Shown here: positions 1 to 5,610 of the stretch, in pieces
How the letters are laid out: each line of letters starts with the position of its first letter
Numbering within the stretch: the stretch's first letter is position 1
Origin: Saprospiraceae bacterium
Lineage (GTDB): Bacteria > Bacteroidota > Bacteroidia > Chitinophagales > Saprospiraceae
DNA length: 5,722 nt
Direction of reading: 5' to 3'
NCBI GenBank assembly: GCA_020849825.1
Contig: JADZFP010000638.1
Location: 1-5,722 of the forward strand
Program-made: the position numbers and the translations under genes
The notes under the pieces: generated by a model
Told to the model about the DNA's origin: nothing
The model's input: only the letters and a program-made list of their open reading frames with translations
Databases searched by the model: none

Positions 1-57
1 CCTCGAAACTTTGGTAATCAAATTCTTCTTTCTTTTTCCCTTTCATAATTGACTGTG

Positions 58-65
58 TAAATTTG
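58..65 (+). promoter_or_regulatory. Candidate Bacteroidota -7 promoter element (TAAATTTG)
   Basis: TAAATTTG matches the TAnnTTTG consensus of the Bacteroidota housekeeping sigma factor. I see no clear TTTG -33 element about 19-21 bases upstream, where the sequence is pyrimidine-rich instead. It would start transcription near position 70, inside the hairpin at 65-90, and read toward the short open frame that begins at 157. An 8-bp motif with four fixed T's is easy to meet by chance in A/T-rich DNA, so this is only a candidate. Confidence 0.3.
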
Positions 66-90
66 GTGAAAAGTTCCTGCTTTTTTCACC
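65..90. repeat. Short perfect inverted repeat (hairpin) at the candidate promoter
   Basis: GGTGAAAA at 65-72 is the exact reverse complement of TTTTCACC at 83-90, giving an 8-bp stem with a 10-base loop. No T-tract follows on the plus strand, so it is not a standard intrinsic terminator there. It overlaps the expected start site of the TAAATTTG promoter, so an operator or a 5' mRNA hairpin are both possible. Role unknown. Confidence 0.5.
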
Positions 91-96
91 TGACAC

Positions 97-290
97 AGAA
101 TTCTGAACAGTCTCGTGGTCGGTCGGTAGCCACGCCCCCGATAGCAAAACAAAAAAATGATCATAAAACGACTTTCAAACGACCTACTCGCAGAATTAAG
201 ATTGGCAGAAACAGCCAGAATTGCAAGCGGGATGACCACCAAGGCTACCGTGGAGTTTGCGGTAAGGGAGTTGATACTGTTCAGAATTCT
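97..290. repeat. 14-bp perfect inverted repeats bounding a 194-bp segment
   Basis: AGAATTCTGAACAG at 97-110 recurs as its exact reverse complement CTGTTCAGAATTCT at 277-290. Pairing does not extend clearly inward or outward, and I see no target-site duplication immediately outside the arms. The segment contains a small hairpin (CGTGG at 114-118 with CCACG at 130-134) and the start of a plus-strand open frame at 157. A decayed miniature element, paired binding sites or a long-loop RNA structure are all possible. The right arm lies 3 bases beyond the stop codon of the minus-strand gene. Confidence 0.5.
157..290 (+). pseudogene. Possible remnant of a VapB-like ribbon-helix-helix antitoxin
   Basis: An ATG at 157 opens a frame whose first ~42 residues look protein-like. 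They include LLAEL, then residues 18-39 with TARIASGMTTKATVEFAVREL. This recalls the helix-turn-helix part of VapB-type antitoxins (a leucine-rich helix, then G-x-TTK and E-x-A-x-REL). The usual N-terminal beta strand is poor, and the spacing from LLAE to the TTK turn is several residues too long. Beyond about 282 the frame enters the inverted-repeat arm and then runs antisense through the well-supported minus-strand gene up to a stop at 556-558, so that part is unlikely to be real. No toxin gene follows. I read it as a truncated fragment or a chance frame; the family assignment is by eye only. Confidence 0.22.
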
Positions 291-293
291 CCA

Positions 294-1139
294 TCACCCC
301 CGCTTCAAAACCCTACCCAACACCACCCCTTCATCAAACCTCAGCATCTGCATAATCTTGTCGATCAGGTGTTTTTGCTGCGGCAGGCGGGTGAAGGTGA
401 TGGAGATTATTTCGTGGGCCGTCGAGGCGTCGGCGGTGGCGGGTTTGAAGGTAGTGATGCCCTTGACCAGGGCCCCCAGGCCAGCGAGCGCCGAGGCCAG
501 TTGCTGGTTCTTCCCGGACGCCTGCACTTTGGGCCGGAGGATGACAATGATCTCGTAATCGTATTGGTGCAGGTCGACGGGCGTTGTAAATTCGTACACT
601 TCCCTTTCCTGGCCTTTGTCGTCGAAGGTTTTGATATAGTTGACTTTATGCCGGATTTTTGATTCCAGGTCGCCGCTGTCGTAGGCCCGCACCAGTCGCC
701 GGAAAGCATAGCGGCTGGAGCGGAACCGCACGACGCCCTTTTCCTGATCCACGGCGAGCATTTCGGCGTTGGGGTCCAGCAGAATGTTGTTGAGGATATG
801 GATATTTTCCATGCCGAGCGCTTGCTGCGCGGTGGTCTGTTTCGCCCTTTCCAGCTTGAACTCGCACAACTGGATCATGAAATTGTTGTCGTCTTTTCGG
901 GCGCGCACGGCGTTTTGGAGCGCGGCGCTCAGCCGGTTCATCTGGCGATTGTACTCGTCGTTGGAAATTTTCATCTCGTTGAACGAATTCCTGTGCTGCA
1001 CGTGCCTTCTGTGCAATTCCGCCACATAGTCTTCCATCAAGGGCTTTTCCTTCTTTCGGGCATACTTTTCCAGTCTTATCAGGGCTTCCTCGATAAGGTT
1101 CTCTTTGAGCAGTTTGTTGATGTCGCTTCTAAGTCCCAT
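294..1139 (-). CDS. Protein with N-terminal EAD11-like effector-associated domain and unassigned C-terminal region
   Basis: This is a 281-aa protein. Residues 2-80 have the pattern I associate with effector-associated domain 11: an opening helix with INKLLKENLIEEALIRLEKY, a polar middle, then HRNSFNEMKISNDEYNRQMN and RLSAALQN. EADs are small helical adaptor domains that pair by like-with-like contacts and tether effectors to NTPase or protease modules in bacterial conflict and signalling systems. Residues 81-115 look helical and possibly coiled. Residues 116-281 are mixed alpha/beta with no motif I recognise. A stretch at 212-229 is small and hydrophobic (LASALAGLGALVKGI) and could contact a membrane. 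There is no signal peptide, so it is probably cytoplasmic. An upstream in-frame TTG at 1178 would add 13 residues, but the promoter motif at 1187-1194 puts the transcript start almost on it, so I chose the ATG at 1139. No partner EAD gene is visible. The EAD call is moderate and the function is unknown. Confidence 0.85.
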   Translation of the reverse strand: MGLRSDINKLLKENLIEEALIRLEKYARKKEKPLMEDYVAELHRRHVQHRNSFNEMKISNDEYNRQMNRLSAALQNAVRARKDDNNFMIQLCEFKLERAKQTTAQQALGMENIHILNNILLDPNAEMLAVDQEKGVVRFRSSRYAFRRLVRAYDSGDLESKIRHKVNYIKTFDDKGQEREVYEFTTPVDLHQYDYEIIVILRPKVQASGKNQQLASALAGLGALVKGITTFKPATADASTAHEIISITFTRLPQQKHLIDKIMQMLRFDEGVVLGRVLKRG

Positions 1140-1186
1140 GGAAAAGCGTTGCGCTGTCGGGATTGCCTGAAAAGGCAAAAACTGGC

Positions 1187-1194
1187 CAAATATA
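1187..1194 (-). promoter_or_regulatory. Bacteroidota -7 promoter element of the EAD-like gene
   Basis: Read on the minus strand the sequence is TATATTTG, a full match to TAnnTTTG. Transcription would begin near 1180-1184, leaving a leader of about 41-45 bases before the ATG at 1139. A -33 TTTG is not evident at the usual distance. The position supports 1139 rather than the TTG at 1178 as the translation start. Confidence 0.45.
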
Positions 1195-1252
1195 TAGAGA
1201 ATCGGTAATCCACGGCATTCCCCGGTATAGCCCGGGATATACGCATTAACAT

Positions 1253-1312
1253 AACAACCCTTTTAAAATCCGCGTCAATCCGCACCATCCGTGTCATCCG
1301 CGTTGCCATCCT
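1253..1312. repeat. Left copy of a 60-bp dispersed inverted repeat flanking the PLC gene
   Basis: The reverse complement of 1253-1312 aligns without gaps to 3181-3240, with 52 of 60 bases identical. The longest shared block is CGCGGATGACACGGATGG. On the plus strand this copy reads as runs of ATCCGCG, ATCCGTG and CATCCG, a style of intergenic repeat I recall from Bacteroidota and other environmental genomes; that is recollection, not a search. Unlike the right copy, it has no clear hairpin partner next to it. It lies in the divergent region between the EAD-like and PLC genes. Confidence 0.75.
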
Positions 1313-1389
1313 CCCCACTTGGTCCCATCCGCTCCCGTCCCCGGAATAGCCCCCGAATAATGTATCCAAATTTCTCCATCCGCCCCTTA

Positions 1390-1397
1390 TATCTTTG
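1390..1397 (+). promoter_or_regulatory. Candidate -7 promoter element upstream of the PLC gene
   Basis: TATCTTTG matches TAnnTTTG on the plus strand and is the only full match I found between 1140 and 1629 in that direction. It would give a leader of more than 200 bases before the ATG at 1630, which would place both ACCG/CGGT palindromes downstream of the start site. No convincing -33 element is present. The true promoter may be closer to the gene and not match the consensus. Confidence 0.25.
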
Positions 1398-1484
1398 GCC
1401 GCAACAACCCGCCATTGCCAAATGAAGCCCGCCGCGTCGTCCCCTGACGCGCTTTGGGCGCTCCTGTGGTAATACAATAAACCA

Positions 1485-1494
1485 ACCGTACGGT
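1485..1494. promoter_or_regulatory. 10-bp palindrome ACCGTACGGT, possible operator half of a pair
   Basis: ACCGTACGGT is a perfect palindrome with the same ACCG/CGGT ends as the larger palindrome centred 68 bp downstream. Two palindromes sharing half-sites upstream of one gene are suggestive of binding sites for one dimeric regulator. Sites with ACCG/CGGT arms are seen for some TetR-family repressors. No regulator gene is visible in the window, so the protein that would bind is unknown. Confidence 0.3.
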
Positions 1495-1544
1495 AGAGCG
1501 TCCCTTTTCCCGATTGCAAATCGCGCACTTCTCTCGAACAAGCC

Positions 1545-1570
1545 TGCTATACCGAGCGCTCGGTACAGCA
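1545..1570. promoter_or_regulatory. 26-bp near-perfect palindrome, probable operator
   Basis: The core TACCGAGCGCTCGGTA (1550-1565) is a perfect 16-bp palindrome. After one mismatched pair (1549/1566) it continues for four more pairs, TGCT at 1545-1548 with AGCA at 1567-1570. That gives 24 of 26 symmetric positions. The size and arms fit the operator of a dimeric helix-turn-helix regulator such as a TetR-family protein. It ends 59 bp before the ATG of the PLC gene, and only 11 bp before the alternative GTG at 1582. A chance palindrome of this quality is unlikely, but no regulator is encoded nearby. Confidence 0.5.
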
Positions 1571-1629
1571 CTGGATGCGATGTGCCGAATGAAAACATTT
1601 CATTATTCACGCTTAATTTTTTAAACAGT

Positions 1630-3048
1630 ATGACGTACCGTGACAACGACGTGTACTTCAAGCTCAAATCGGGTTATTCCCTGATCAGCGGAAGTTACAC
1701 CGTCAACAGCTTCTCCATTACCTCCGGTCAAGACCCCGACCACCACATCTACGCCGGTCTGAAAGTGACCTGCGGCAGCGACGGCAAGATGACGTTTAGT
1801 ATCGGGCGCAAAGGCTCGGACGAAGTGGCCAAATGGTTCAACGACCGCGTGCCGGCTTCGCAGAACACCTTCAACCACAACGCCGGCGACCTGAACTTCG
1901 CCTTTCTCGGCACCCTGGTGCTGACGATTTCGGGCGGCGTGCTCGGCTCCGGACAGGAAACGTACACCTTCAACGACGTGGCGCTCGCCCAGGGCCACAG
2001 CGGCTCCAGCAACAACTGGTGGTTCGGCGGCCAACACTGCTCTTACATCCAGAACAACCAGGTGAGCTGCCCGGGCGTCGACGCCAATGGCGGACCGGTT
2101 TCGTTCGTGTGTCTGCGCGGCGGCAACGACGTGAGCACCGTGGAGGTCACGCCCAACACCGTCGTCGACACGACCAGCTGGATGGCCCGGCTCCCCGATT
2201 CGACCAATCTGGACCAGATCATGATGCCGGGCAGCCACGACGCCGGCATGTCGCAACTCGATCACTGCGCGCCGCCCGTGGGCGCCGGCGGTTACACCCA
2301 GACTCAAAGCGGCTCCATCGCCCAGCAGCTGGTCGACGGGTCGCGGTATTTCGACATCCGCGTCGATTACGACTACGACGAACTGGTCACCTACCACCGC
2401 GACGACGGCTGGGGCTGCAACGGTCAAAGCCTGCGCGACGTGCTCGACCAGGCACAGGCCTTCCTGATCGCCCATCCTTCGGAAACCGCGATTTTCAAGT
2501 TTTCGCATATCCGCAGTTACGAAGACCACGATCCGGATGTGACGAAATCCAAAATCAACACCCTGTTAAACTCCTATACCGCGGTCATTTACACCAATTC
2601 CACGAGTTCGGTCAACCTGGCCGGGGTATCGCTCGGGCAGCTTCGCGGCAAAATGATCCTGGTGTTCGACTACAACGACTACGTCGATCCGGCCACGGGC
2701 CGTTTCCGTTACAAAGACGGCAGCACGATACAGTCGGGGGCCAACATCACGGTGTACGACGAGTATTCCAACACCTCCGACTACAACACGATGAAAAACG
2801 ATCAGATCCAAAAGTGGAAAACCTACGGCGGAATGGGTAACGGCCGGTTTTTCCTGCTCTCCTGGACGCTGACCGCAAGTCCGCCGCTTGGCGCTTCGAT
2901 CGAAACCCTGGCGGCCCAGGCAAATTCGCAATTGCCGGGTGTGTTGTACGACCAGATCGTCGTGAACAAACTGAGCAAGCCGAACATCGTGTACATTGAT
3001 TATGTGAATAACACGACGACGCAGAGTATTATTCAGTACAATTTCTAA
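1630..3048 (+). CDS. PI-PLC X-domain phosphodiesterase with N-terminal beta-rich domain
   Basis: This is a 472-aa protein from the ATG at 1630. From about residue 184 it is a phosphatidylinositol-specific phospholipase C X-type catalytic domain. MPGSHDAG holds the first catalytic His (203) with the adjacent Asp, RYFDIRVDYD (239-248) supplies the conserved Arg, and TYHRDD holds the second His (256). Core strands FKFSHI (289-294), MILVFDY (342-348) and NIVYIDYV (452-459) follow. The family cleaves phosphoinositides or related phosphodiesters by His acid-base catalysis, without Ca2+ in the bacterial forms. Residues 1-180 look like a beta sandwich with NNWWFGG (128-134) and cysteines at 48, 137, 147 and 161, which hints at disulfides and an extracellular site. 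No signal peptide is visible from any start. An in-frame GTG at 1582 would add 16 residues, and the frame is open back to a stop at 1423-1425. I prefer 1630 for its ATG and A/T-rich leader. Substrate unknown. Confidence 0.9.
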   Translation: MTYRDNDVYFKLKSGYSLISGSYTVNSFSITSGQDPDHHIYAGLKVTCGSDGKMTFSIGRKGSDEVAKWFNDRVPASQNTFNHNAGDLNFAFLGTLVLTISGGVLGSGQETYTFNDVALAQGHSGSSNNWWFGGQHCSYIQNNQVSCPGVDANGGPVSFVCLRGGNDVSTVEVTPNTVVDTTSWMARLPDSTNLDQIMMPGSHDAGMSQLDHCAPPVGAGGYTQTQSGSIAQQLVDGSRYFDIRVDYDYDELVTYHRDDGWGCNGQSLRDVLDQAQAFLIAHPSETAIFKFSHIRSYEDHDPDVTKSKINTLLNSYTAVIYTNSTSSVNLAGVSLGQLRGKMILVFDYNDYVDPATGRFRYKDGSTIQSGANITVYDEYSNTSDYNTMKNDQIQKWKTYGGMGNGRFFLLSWTLTASPPLGASIETLAAQANSQLPGVLYDQIVVNKLSKPNIVYIDYVNNTTTQSIIQYNF

Positions 3049-3132
3049 ACGGAATTGATTTCCGACATCGGCAATCATCTTCGGCCACGTTACGTGCTCC
3101 GGCGATGCTTGGCAGAGTCGGATACCCGGATT

Positions 3133-3226
3133 GATTCGTGAAAATCTGCGTCATCCATAACATCTGTGCTGCTCCGGTACAGGATGGCAGCGCGGATGAC
3201 ACGGATGGCGCGGGTTTTCGCGGATC
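3133..3226 (+). repeat. Long imperfect hairpin containing the right copy of the dispersed repeat
   Basis: Positions 3133-3156 pair without interruption with 3203-3226 (24 pairs, five of them G-U if transcribed on the plus strand). After a short internal loop, 3161-3172 pairs with 3187-3198 (two more G-U), and 3173-3175 pairs with 3182-3184, leaving a loop of about six bases (3176-3181). It begins 85 bp after the PLC stop codon. No T-tract follows, so it is not a typical intrinsic terminator, but it could block 3' exonucleases or mark the transcript end. All seven wobble pairs are T on the left arm opposite G on the right, so the fold is better in plus-strand RNA. Confidence 0.65.
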
Positions 3227-3240
3227 TAAAAAGGGTTCTT
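3181..3240. repeat. Right copy of the 60-bp dispersed inverted repeat
   Basis: This copy is inverted relative to 1253-1312, with eight mismatches and no gaps over 60 bp. Its first 46 bases form the right arm of the hairpin at 3133-3226. Together the two copies bracket the PLC gene and its upstream palindromes in inverted orientation, about 2 kb end to end. I see no transposase and no flanking direct repeats. Confidence 0.75.
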
Positions 3241-3262
3241 CCCTATTCAACAAGATTTCATG

Positions 3263-3390
3263 CCCATTCCCCCATTAGCCCATTCCCTCATTAGCACATT
3301 AGCACATTCCCTCATTAGCACATTAGCACATTAGCACATTCCCTCATTAGCACATTAGCACATTCCCTCATTAGCACATTAGCACATTAG
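3263..3390. repeat. Array of sixteen 8-bp tandem units with higher-order pattern
   Basis: The stretch divides exactly into 8-bp units of the form nnCATTAG or nnCATTCC. The first two units (CCCATTCC, CCCATTAG) are an irregular edge. The rest group into blocks that each start with an nnCATTCC unit and continue with CTCATTAG and one or two CACATTAG. Block lengths are 24, 32, 24 and 32 bp (3279-3302, 3303-3334, 3335-3358, 3359-3390). The two 56-bp halves differ at one base only (3280 C, 3336 A), so a 56-bp segment was probably duplicated recently. The array ends 38 bp before the Omp85-family start codon and abuts its promoter. It cannot encode protein, since each ATTAG carries a stop in one frame and no start fits. 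Confidence 0.9.
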
Positions 3391-3405
3391 CACAACCCCG
3401 CCCCC

Positions 3406-3413
3406 TACTTTCG
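3406..3413 (+). promoter_or_regulatory. Candidate -7 promoter element of the Omp85-family gene
   Basis: TACTTTCG matches TAnnTTTG at all but one fixed position. It would start transcription around 3417-3421, leaving only about 8-12 bases before the ATG at 3429, a short leader. The -33 position falls inside the last 8-bp units of the tandem array, so array length does not alter the -7 to ATG distance but does set what lies at and upstream of -33. Confidence 0.4.
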
Positions 3414-3428
3414 CGTCATATACCTCGC

Positions 3429-5267
3429 ATGACGCGCCGTTTCCTCTTTCTGTTGCCGGGTTGCCTGCTGGTTGCCCTGCTTTCCGCCCAGTCGCCTGCC
3501 GGGTTGCGGCTCGACGTATCGCCTGCCGATGCGCCTGCCCTGGCGCCCCTGCTGCGCAAATGGTCGCCCGCGCCCGCGGAAACCGGGAGCGGCTGGTTTT
3601 TCCCCGCGCCCGATACGCTGGGCGGGGCCGACATGGGCCTGCGGCTGATTCGGTTGTTGCAGGAAAATACCTACCTGGGCGCTTCGCTCGACAGTTTTCA
3701 GCGCCTCGATGCGCGCAATGCCCGCGCCCGGCTGTTCCTGGGTCCGCCGATGTACTGGGTGGCGCTGCGTCCGCTCCCCGGCGAGGCCGACGCCTGGCTG
3801 GATGCGGCGGGTTTCCGCGAGCAGTTGTTCCGCGACCGGCCGCTGCGATACGACGTTTATCTGCGCCTCCGGCAAAAAATCCTCGAACAGGCGGAAAACA
3901 ACGGCTACCCGTTTGCCGCCCTGTACCTCGACAGCATCGCCGTGGCGCCCGACGGGGGCGTGTCGGCCGTGCTGCGCGTACAACGCAACCGCTATTTTAC
4001 CCTGAAACCCCTGCGTGTGGTGGGCGACCTGCGCCTGCCCGGCGGGTATTTGTCCAACTACCTGGGCTTGCGGCCGGGCGCGCCGTACAACCGCACCCGG
4101 GTGTTGCGCGCCCGCGATCGCCTGCGTGAGCTGCCGTTTGTGGAGGCGACGGGCAACCCGACCGTCAGTTTTGCCGGCGACCAGGCGACGGTCAACCTGT
4201 TCCTGCAAAAAAAACGCGCTGGCCGCTTCGATTTTATCATCGGGCTGCTGCCGCAACCCAACGACCCCGACGGCGGCCTGCTGCTCACGGGCTCGCTCAA
4301 CGCGGGTTTTCAAAACGCGCTCAACCTCGGCGAGCGGCTGTCGGTCGAATTCGAACGCCTGCGCCCCGAAACCCAAAAACTCGACGCCTACGCCGCGTTC
4401 CCCTATGCGTTCGGACTGCCTTTCGGGGCGGAGGCGCGGCTGGGGGTGTTTCGCCGCGACAGCAGCTGGGTGGATGCACAGAGCCAGCTGGGGGTGCAGT
4501 ATTTCCTGGAGGGCAGCGATTTCGTGTCGTTTTTTTGGGAAAATAAAAGCTCGAACCTGCAAACCATCGATACGGCCGCCGTGATCGCCAGCCGGCGCCT
4601 GCCTGCCGTGCTCGACCTGCGCCAGAACGGCTTCGGTCTGGAAACGGGTCTGACCCGGCTCGATTACCGCTTCAATCCGCGCCGGGGCTGGGCCTTGTCG
4701 CTGCGCGGGGTGGCGGGTTTCAATACGGTGCGCCGCAATCCGACGATCGAAGACCTGCGCGATCCGGACGATCCGGGGTTTTCGTTTGCGGGGCTGTACG
4801 ATTCCGTGGCGGTTCGCGTGGCGCGTTTCCGGCTCGACGGGCGGGCGGAGTACTACCTGCCGCTGGCCCGGCGCACGACGGTCAAAATCGGGCTGCGCGG
4901 GGGCGGGATATTTTCGGAGCGGCCGGTGTTTGTGAACGAACAGTACCGCCTGGGGGGCAACAAATTGCTGCGGGGCTTCGACGAGGAGAGTTTGTTTGCC
5001 ACGCGCTTCGTGGTGGCAACGGCGGAGCTGCGGCTCCTGCTGGCGCAGAATTCTTTCCTGGCGGCCTTTACCGACTATGGCTACGTGGAAAACCTGACGG
5101 ACCGCAACCGCGTGTTTTTGCGGCCCTGGGGGATCGGGGCGGGGTTGAATTTTGAAACCTCACTGGGGATTTTCGGGATCAATGTGGCTTTCGGGCGCCG
5201 CGATGCGGGCCAGGCGATCGACTGGCGGGCGGCGAAGTTCCATCTGGGGTATGTGAGTTTGTTTTAG
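3429..5267 (+). CDS. Outer-membrane Omp85/BamA-superfamily protein (POTRA plus beta-barrel)
   Basis: This is a 612-aa protein. Residues 1-20 are a signal peptide (MTRR, a hydrophobic core, cleavage after ALLSA), which fixes the start at 3429. POTRA-like periplasmic segments follow at about 65-113 (RLLQENTYLGASLDSF, then LFLGPPMYWVAL), 137-190 (a helix with a typical NNGYPFA turn) and 192-262. The barrel runs from about 264 to the end. It has FNPRRGW (415-421), the conserved RGF of the inward-folded loop 6 in GGNKLLRGFDEESLF (509-523), and a final strand ending HLGYVSLF with a C-terminal Phe, as the family requires. Members insert barrel proteins or move substrates across the outer membrane. 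With about three POTRAs and a total length near 600 residues it is shorter than a typical BamA, which has five, and nearer to TamA-like or other accessory members, so I give no gene symbol. It looks monocistronic, with repeats on both sides. GC content is visibly high throughout. The superfamily call is strong; its substrate is unknown. Confidence 0.93.
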   Translation: MTRRFLFLLPGCLLVALLSAQSPAGLRLDVSPADAPALAPLLRKWSPAPAETGSGWFFPAPDTLGGADMGLRLIRLLQENTYLGASLDSFQRLDARNARARLFLGPPMYWVALRPLPGEADAWLDAAGFREQLFRDRPLRYDVYLRLRQKILEQAENNGYPFAALYLDSIAVAPDGGVSAVLRVQRNRYFTLKPLRVVGDLRLPGGYLSNYLGLRPGAPYNRTRVLRARDRLRELPFVEATGNPTVSFAGDQATVNLFLQKKRAGRFDFIIGLLPQPNDPDGGLLLTGSLNAGFQNALNLGERLSVEFERLRPETQKLDAYAAFPYAFGLPFGAEARLGVFRRDSSWVDAQSQLGVQYFLEGSDFVSFFWENKSSNLQTIDTAAVIASRRLPAVLDLRQNGFGLETGLTRLDYRFNPRRGWALSLRGVAGFNTVRRNPTIEDLRDPDDPGFSFAGLYDSVAVRVARFRLDGRAEYYLPLARRTTVKIGLRGGGIFSERPVFVNEQYRLGGNKLLRGFDEESLFATRFVVATAELRLLLAQNSFLAAFTDYGYVENLTDRNRVFLRPWGIGAGLNFETSLGIFGINVAFGRRDAGQAIDWRAAKFHLGYVSLF

Positions 5268-5276
5268 GGGAGAGAG

Positions 5277-5568
5277 TTTCACGCGGGGATTTTTATTGCA
5301 CGCAGAGACGCAGAGGCACAGAGGGGTGAGTGTTTCACGCGAAGGTCGCAAAGGAGCAAAGCGCGCAAAGGTGGGGATGTTTCACGCGGGGATTTTTATT
5401 GCACGCAGAGGCGAAGAGGCGCAGAGGGGTGAGTGTTTCACGCGAAGGTCGCAAAGGAGCAAAGCGCGCAAAGGTGGGGATGTTTCACGCGGGGATTTTT
5501 ATTGCACGCAGAGGCGCAGAGGGGTGAGTGTTTCACGCGAAGGTCGCAAAGGAGCAAAGCGCGCAAAG
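5277..5568. repeat. Three tandem copies of a 103-bp repeat
   Basis: Copies begin at 5277, 5380 and 5483, each with TTTCACGCGGGGATTTTTAT. Copies 1 and 2 are 103 bp and differ at three bases in the CGCAGAG section. Copy 3 is 86 bp, lacking 8 bp of that section and the last 9 bp. Each unit joins two sub-repeats: a CGCAGAG-rich stretch, and a second TTTCACGCGAAGG stretch with period-8 to -9 GCAAAG motifs. Both kinds of short motif are familiar to me from intergenic DNA of many bacteria, which is recollection only. The array starts 9 bp after the Omp85-family stop codon. It is open in several reading frames, but this follows from its composition; I do not believe it is translated. Confidence 0.9.
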
Positions 5569-5595
5569 AAAAAAATCATGACCCGCACGCAAAAA

Positions 5596-5610
5596 CTCTG
5601 CGTCTCTGCG
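5596..5610. repeat. Inverted 15-bp copy of the array's CGCAGAG section
   Basis: CTCTGCGTCTCTGCG is the exact reverse complement of 5301-5315 in the first array copy. It lies 27 bp beyond the end of the array. A plus-strand transcript of the region could fold the array back on this segment. I see no intrinsic terminator with a T-tract after the Omp85-family gene, so this fold is the only candidate for a transcript end here. Confidence 0.6.

Noticed and set aside
18..242. 74-codon minus-strand frame
   Set aside because: It has no ATG start, no motif and an unlikely composition, and it runs across the hairpin and inverted-repeat arm.
1140..1629. tRNA or other structured RNA gene in the divergent region
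   Set aside because: I found no cloverleaf or T-loop signature; the structure present is explained by the dispersed repeat and the palindromes.
1079..1667. Two overlapping minus-strand frames in the divergent intergenic region
   Set aside because: They cross repeat and palindrome sequence, have odd composition and no motifs or credible starts, and one overlaps the EAD-like gene in another frame.
1621..2529. 302-codon minus-strand frame opposite the PLC gene
   Set aside because: It is the antisense of the catalytic region, Val/His/Arg-rich with no motif, while the plus strand has all the PI-PLC motifs.
1833..2840. 335-codon plus-strand frame inside the PLC gene
   Set aside because: It is a shifted frame of GC-rich coding DNA, extremely rich in Arg and Pro, with no recognisable domain.
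3046..3075. Intrinsic terminator just after the PLC stop codon
   Set aside because: CGGAA/TTCCG at 3050-3064 forms only a 5-bp stem with no T-tract, which is too weak to call.
3263..3390. CRISPR-like array
   Set aside because: The 8-bp units are contiguous with no unique spacers, and no cas genes are present.
3405..4562. 385-codon minus-strand frame opposite the Omp85-family gene
   Set aside because: It is low-complexity, Arg/Gln/Ala-rich antisense of a well-supported gene.
5277..5568. CRISPR array with 103-bp period
   Set aside because: Whole units repeat without variable spacers, so this is a simple tandem duplication.
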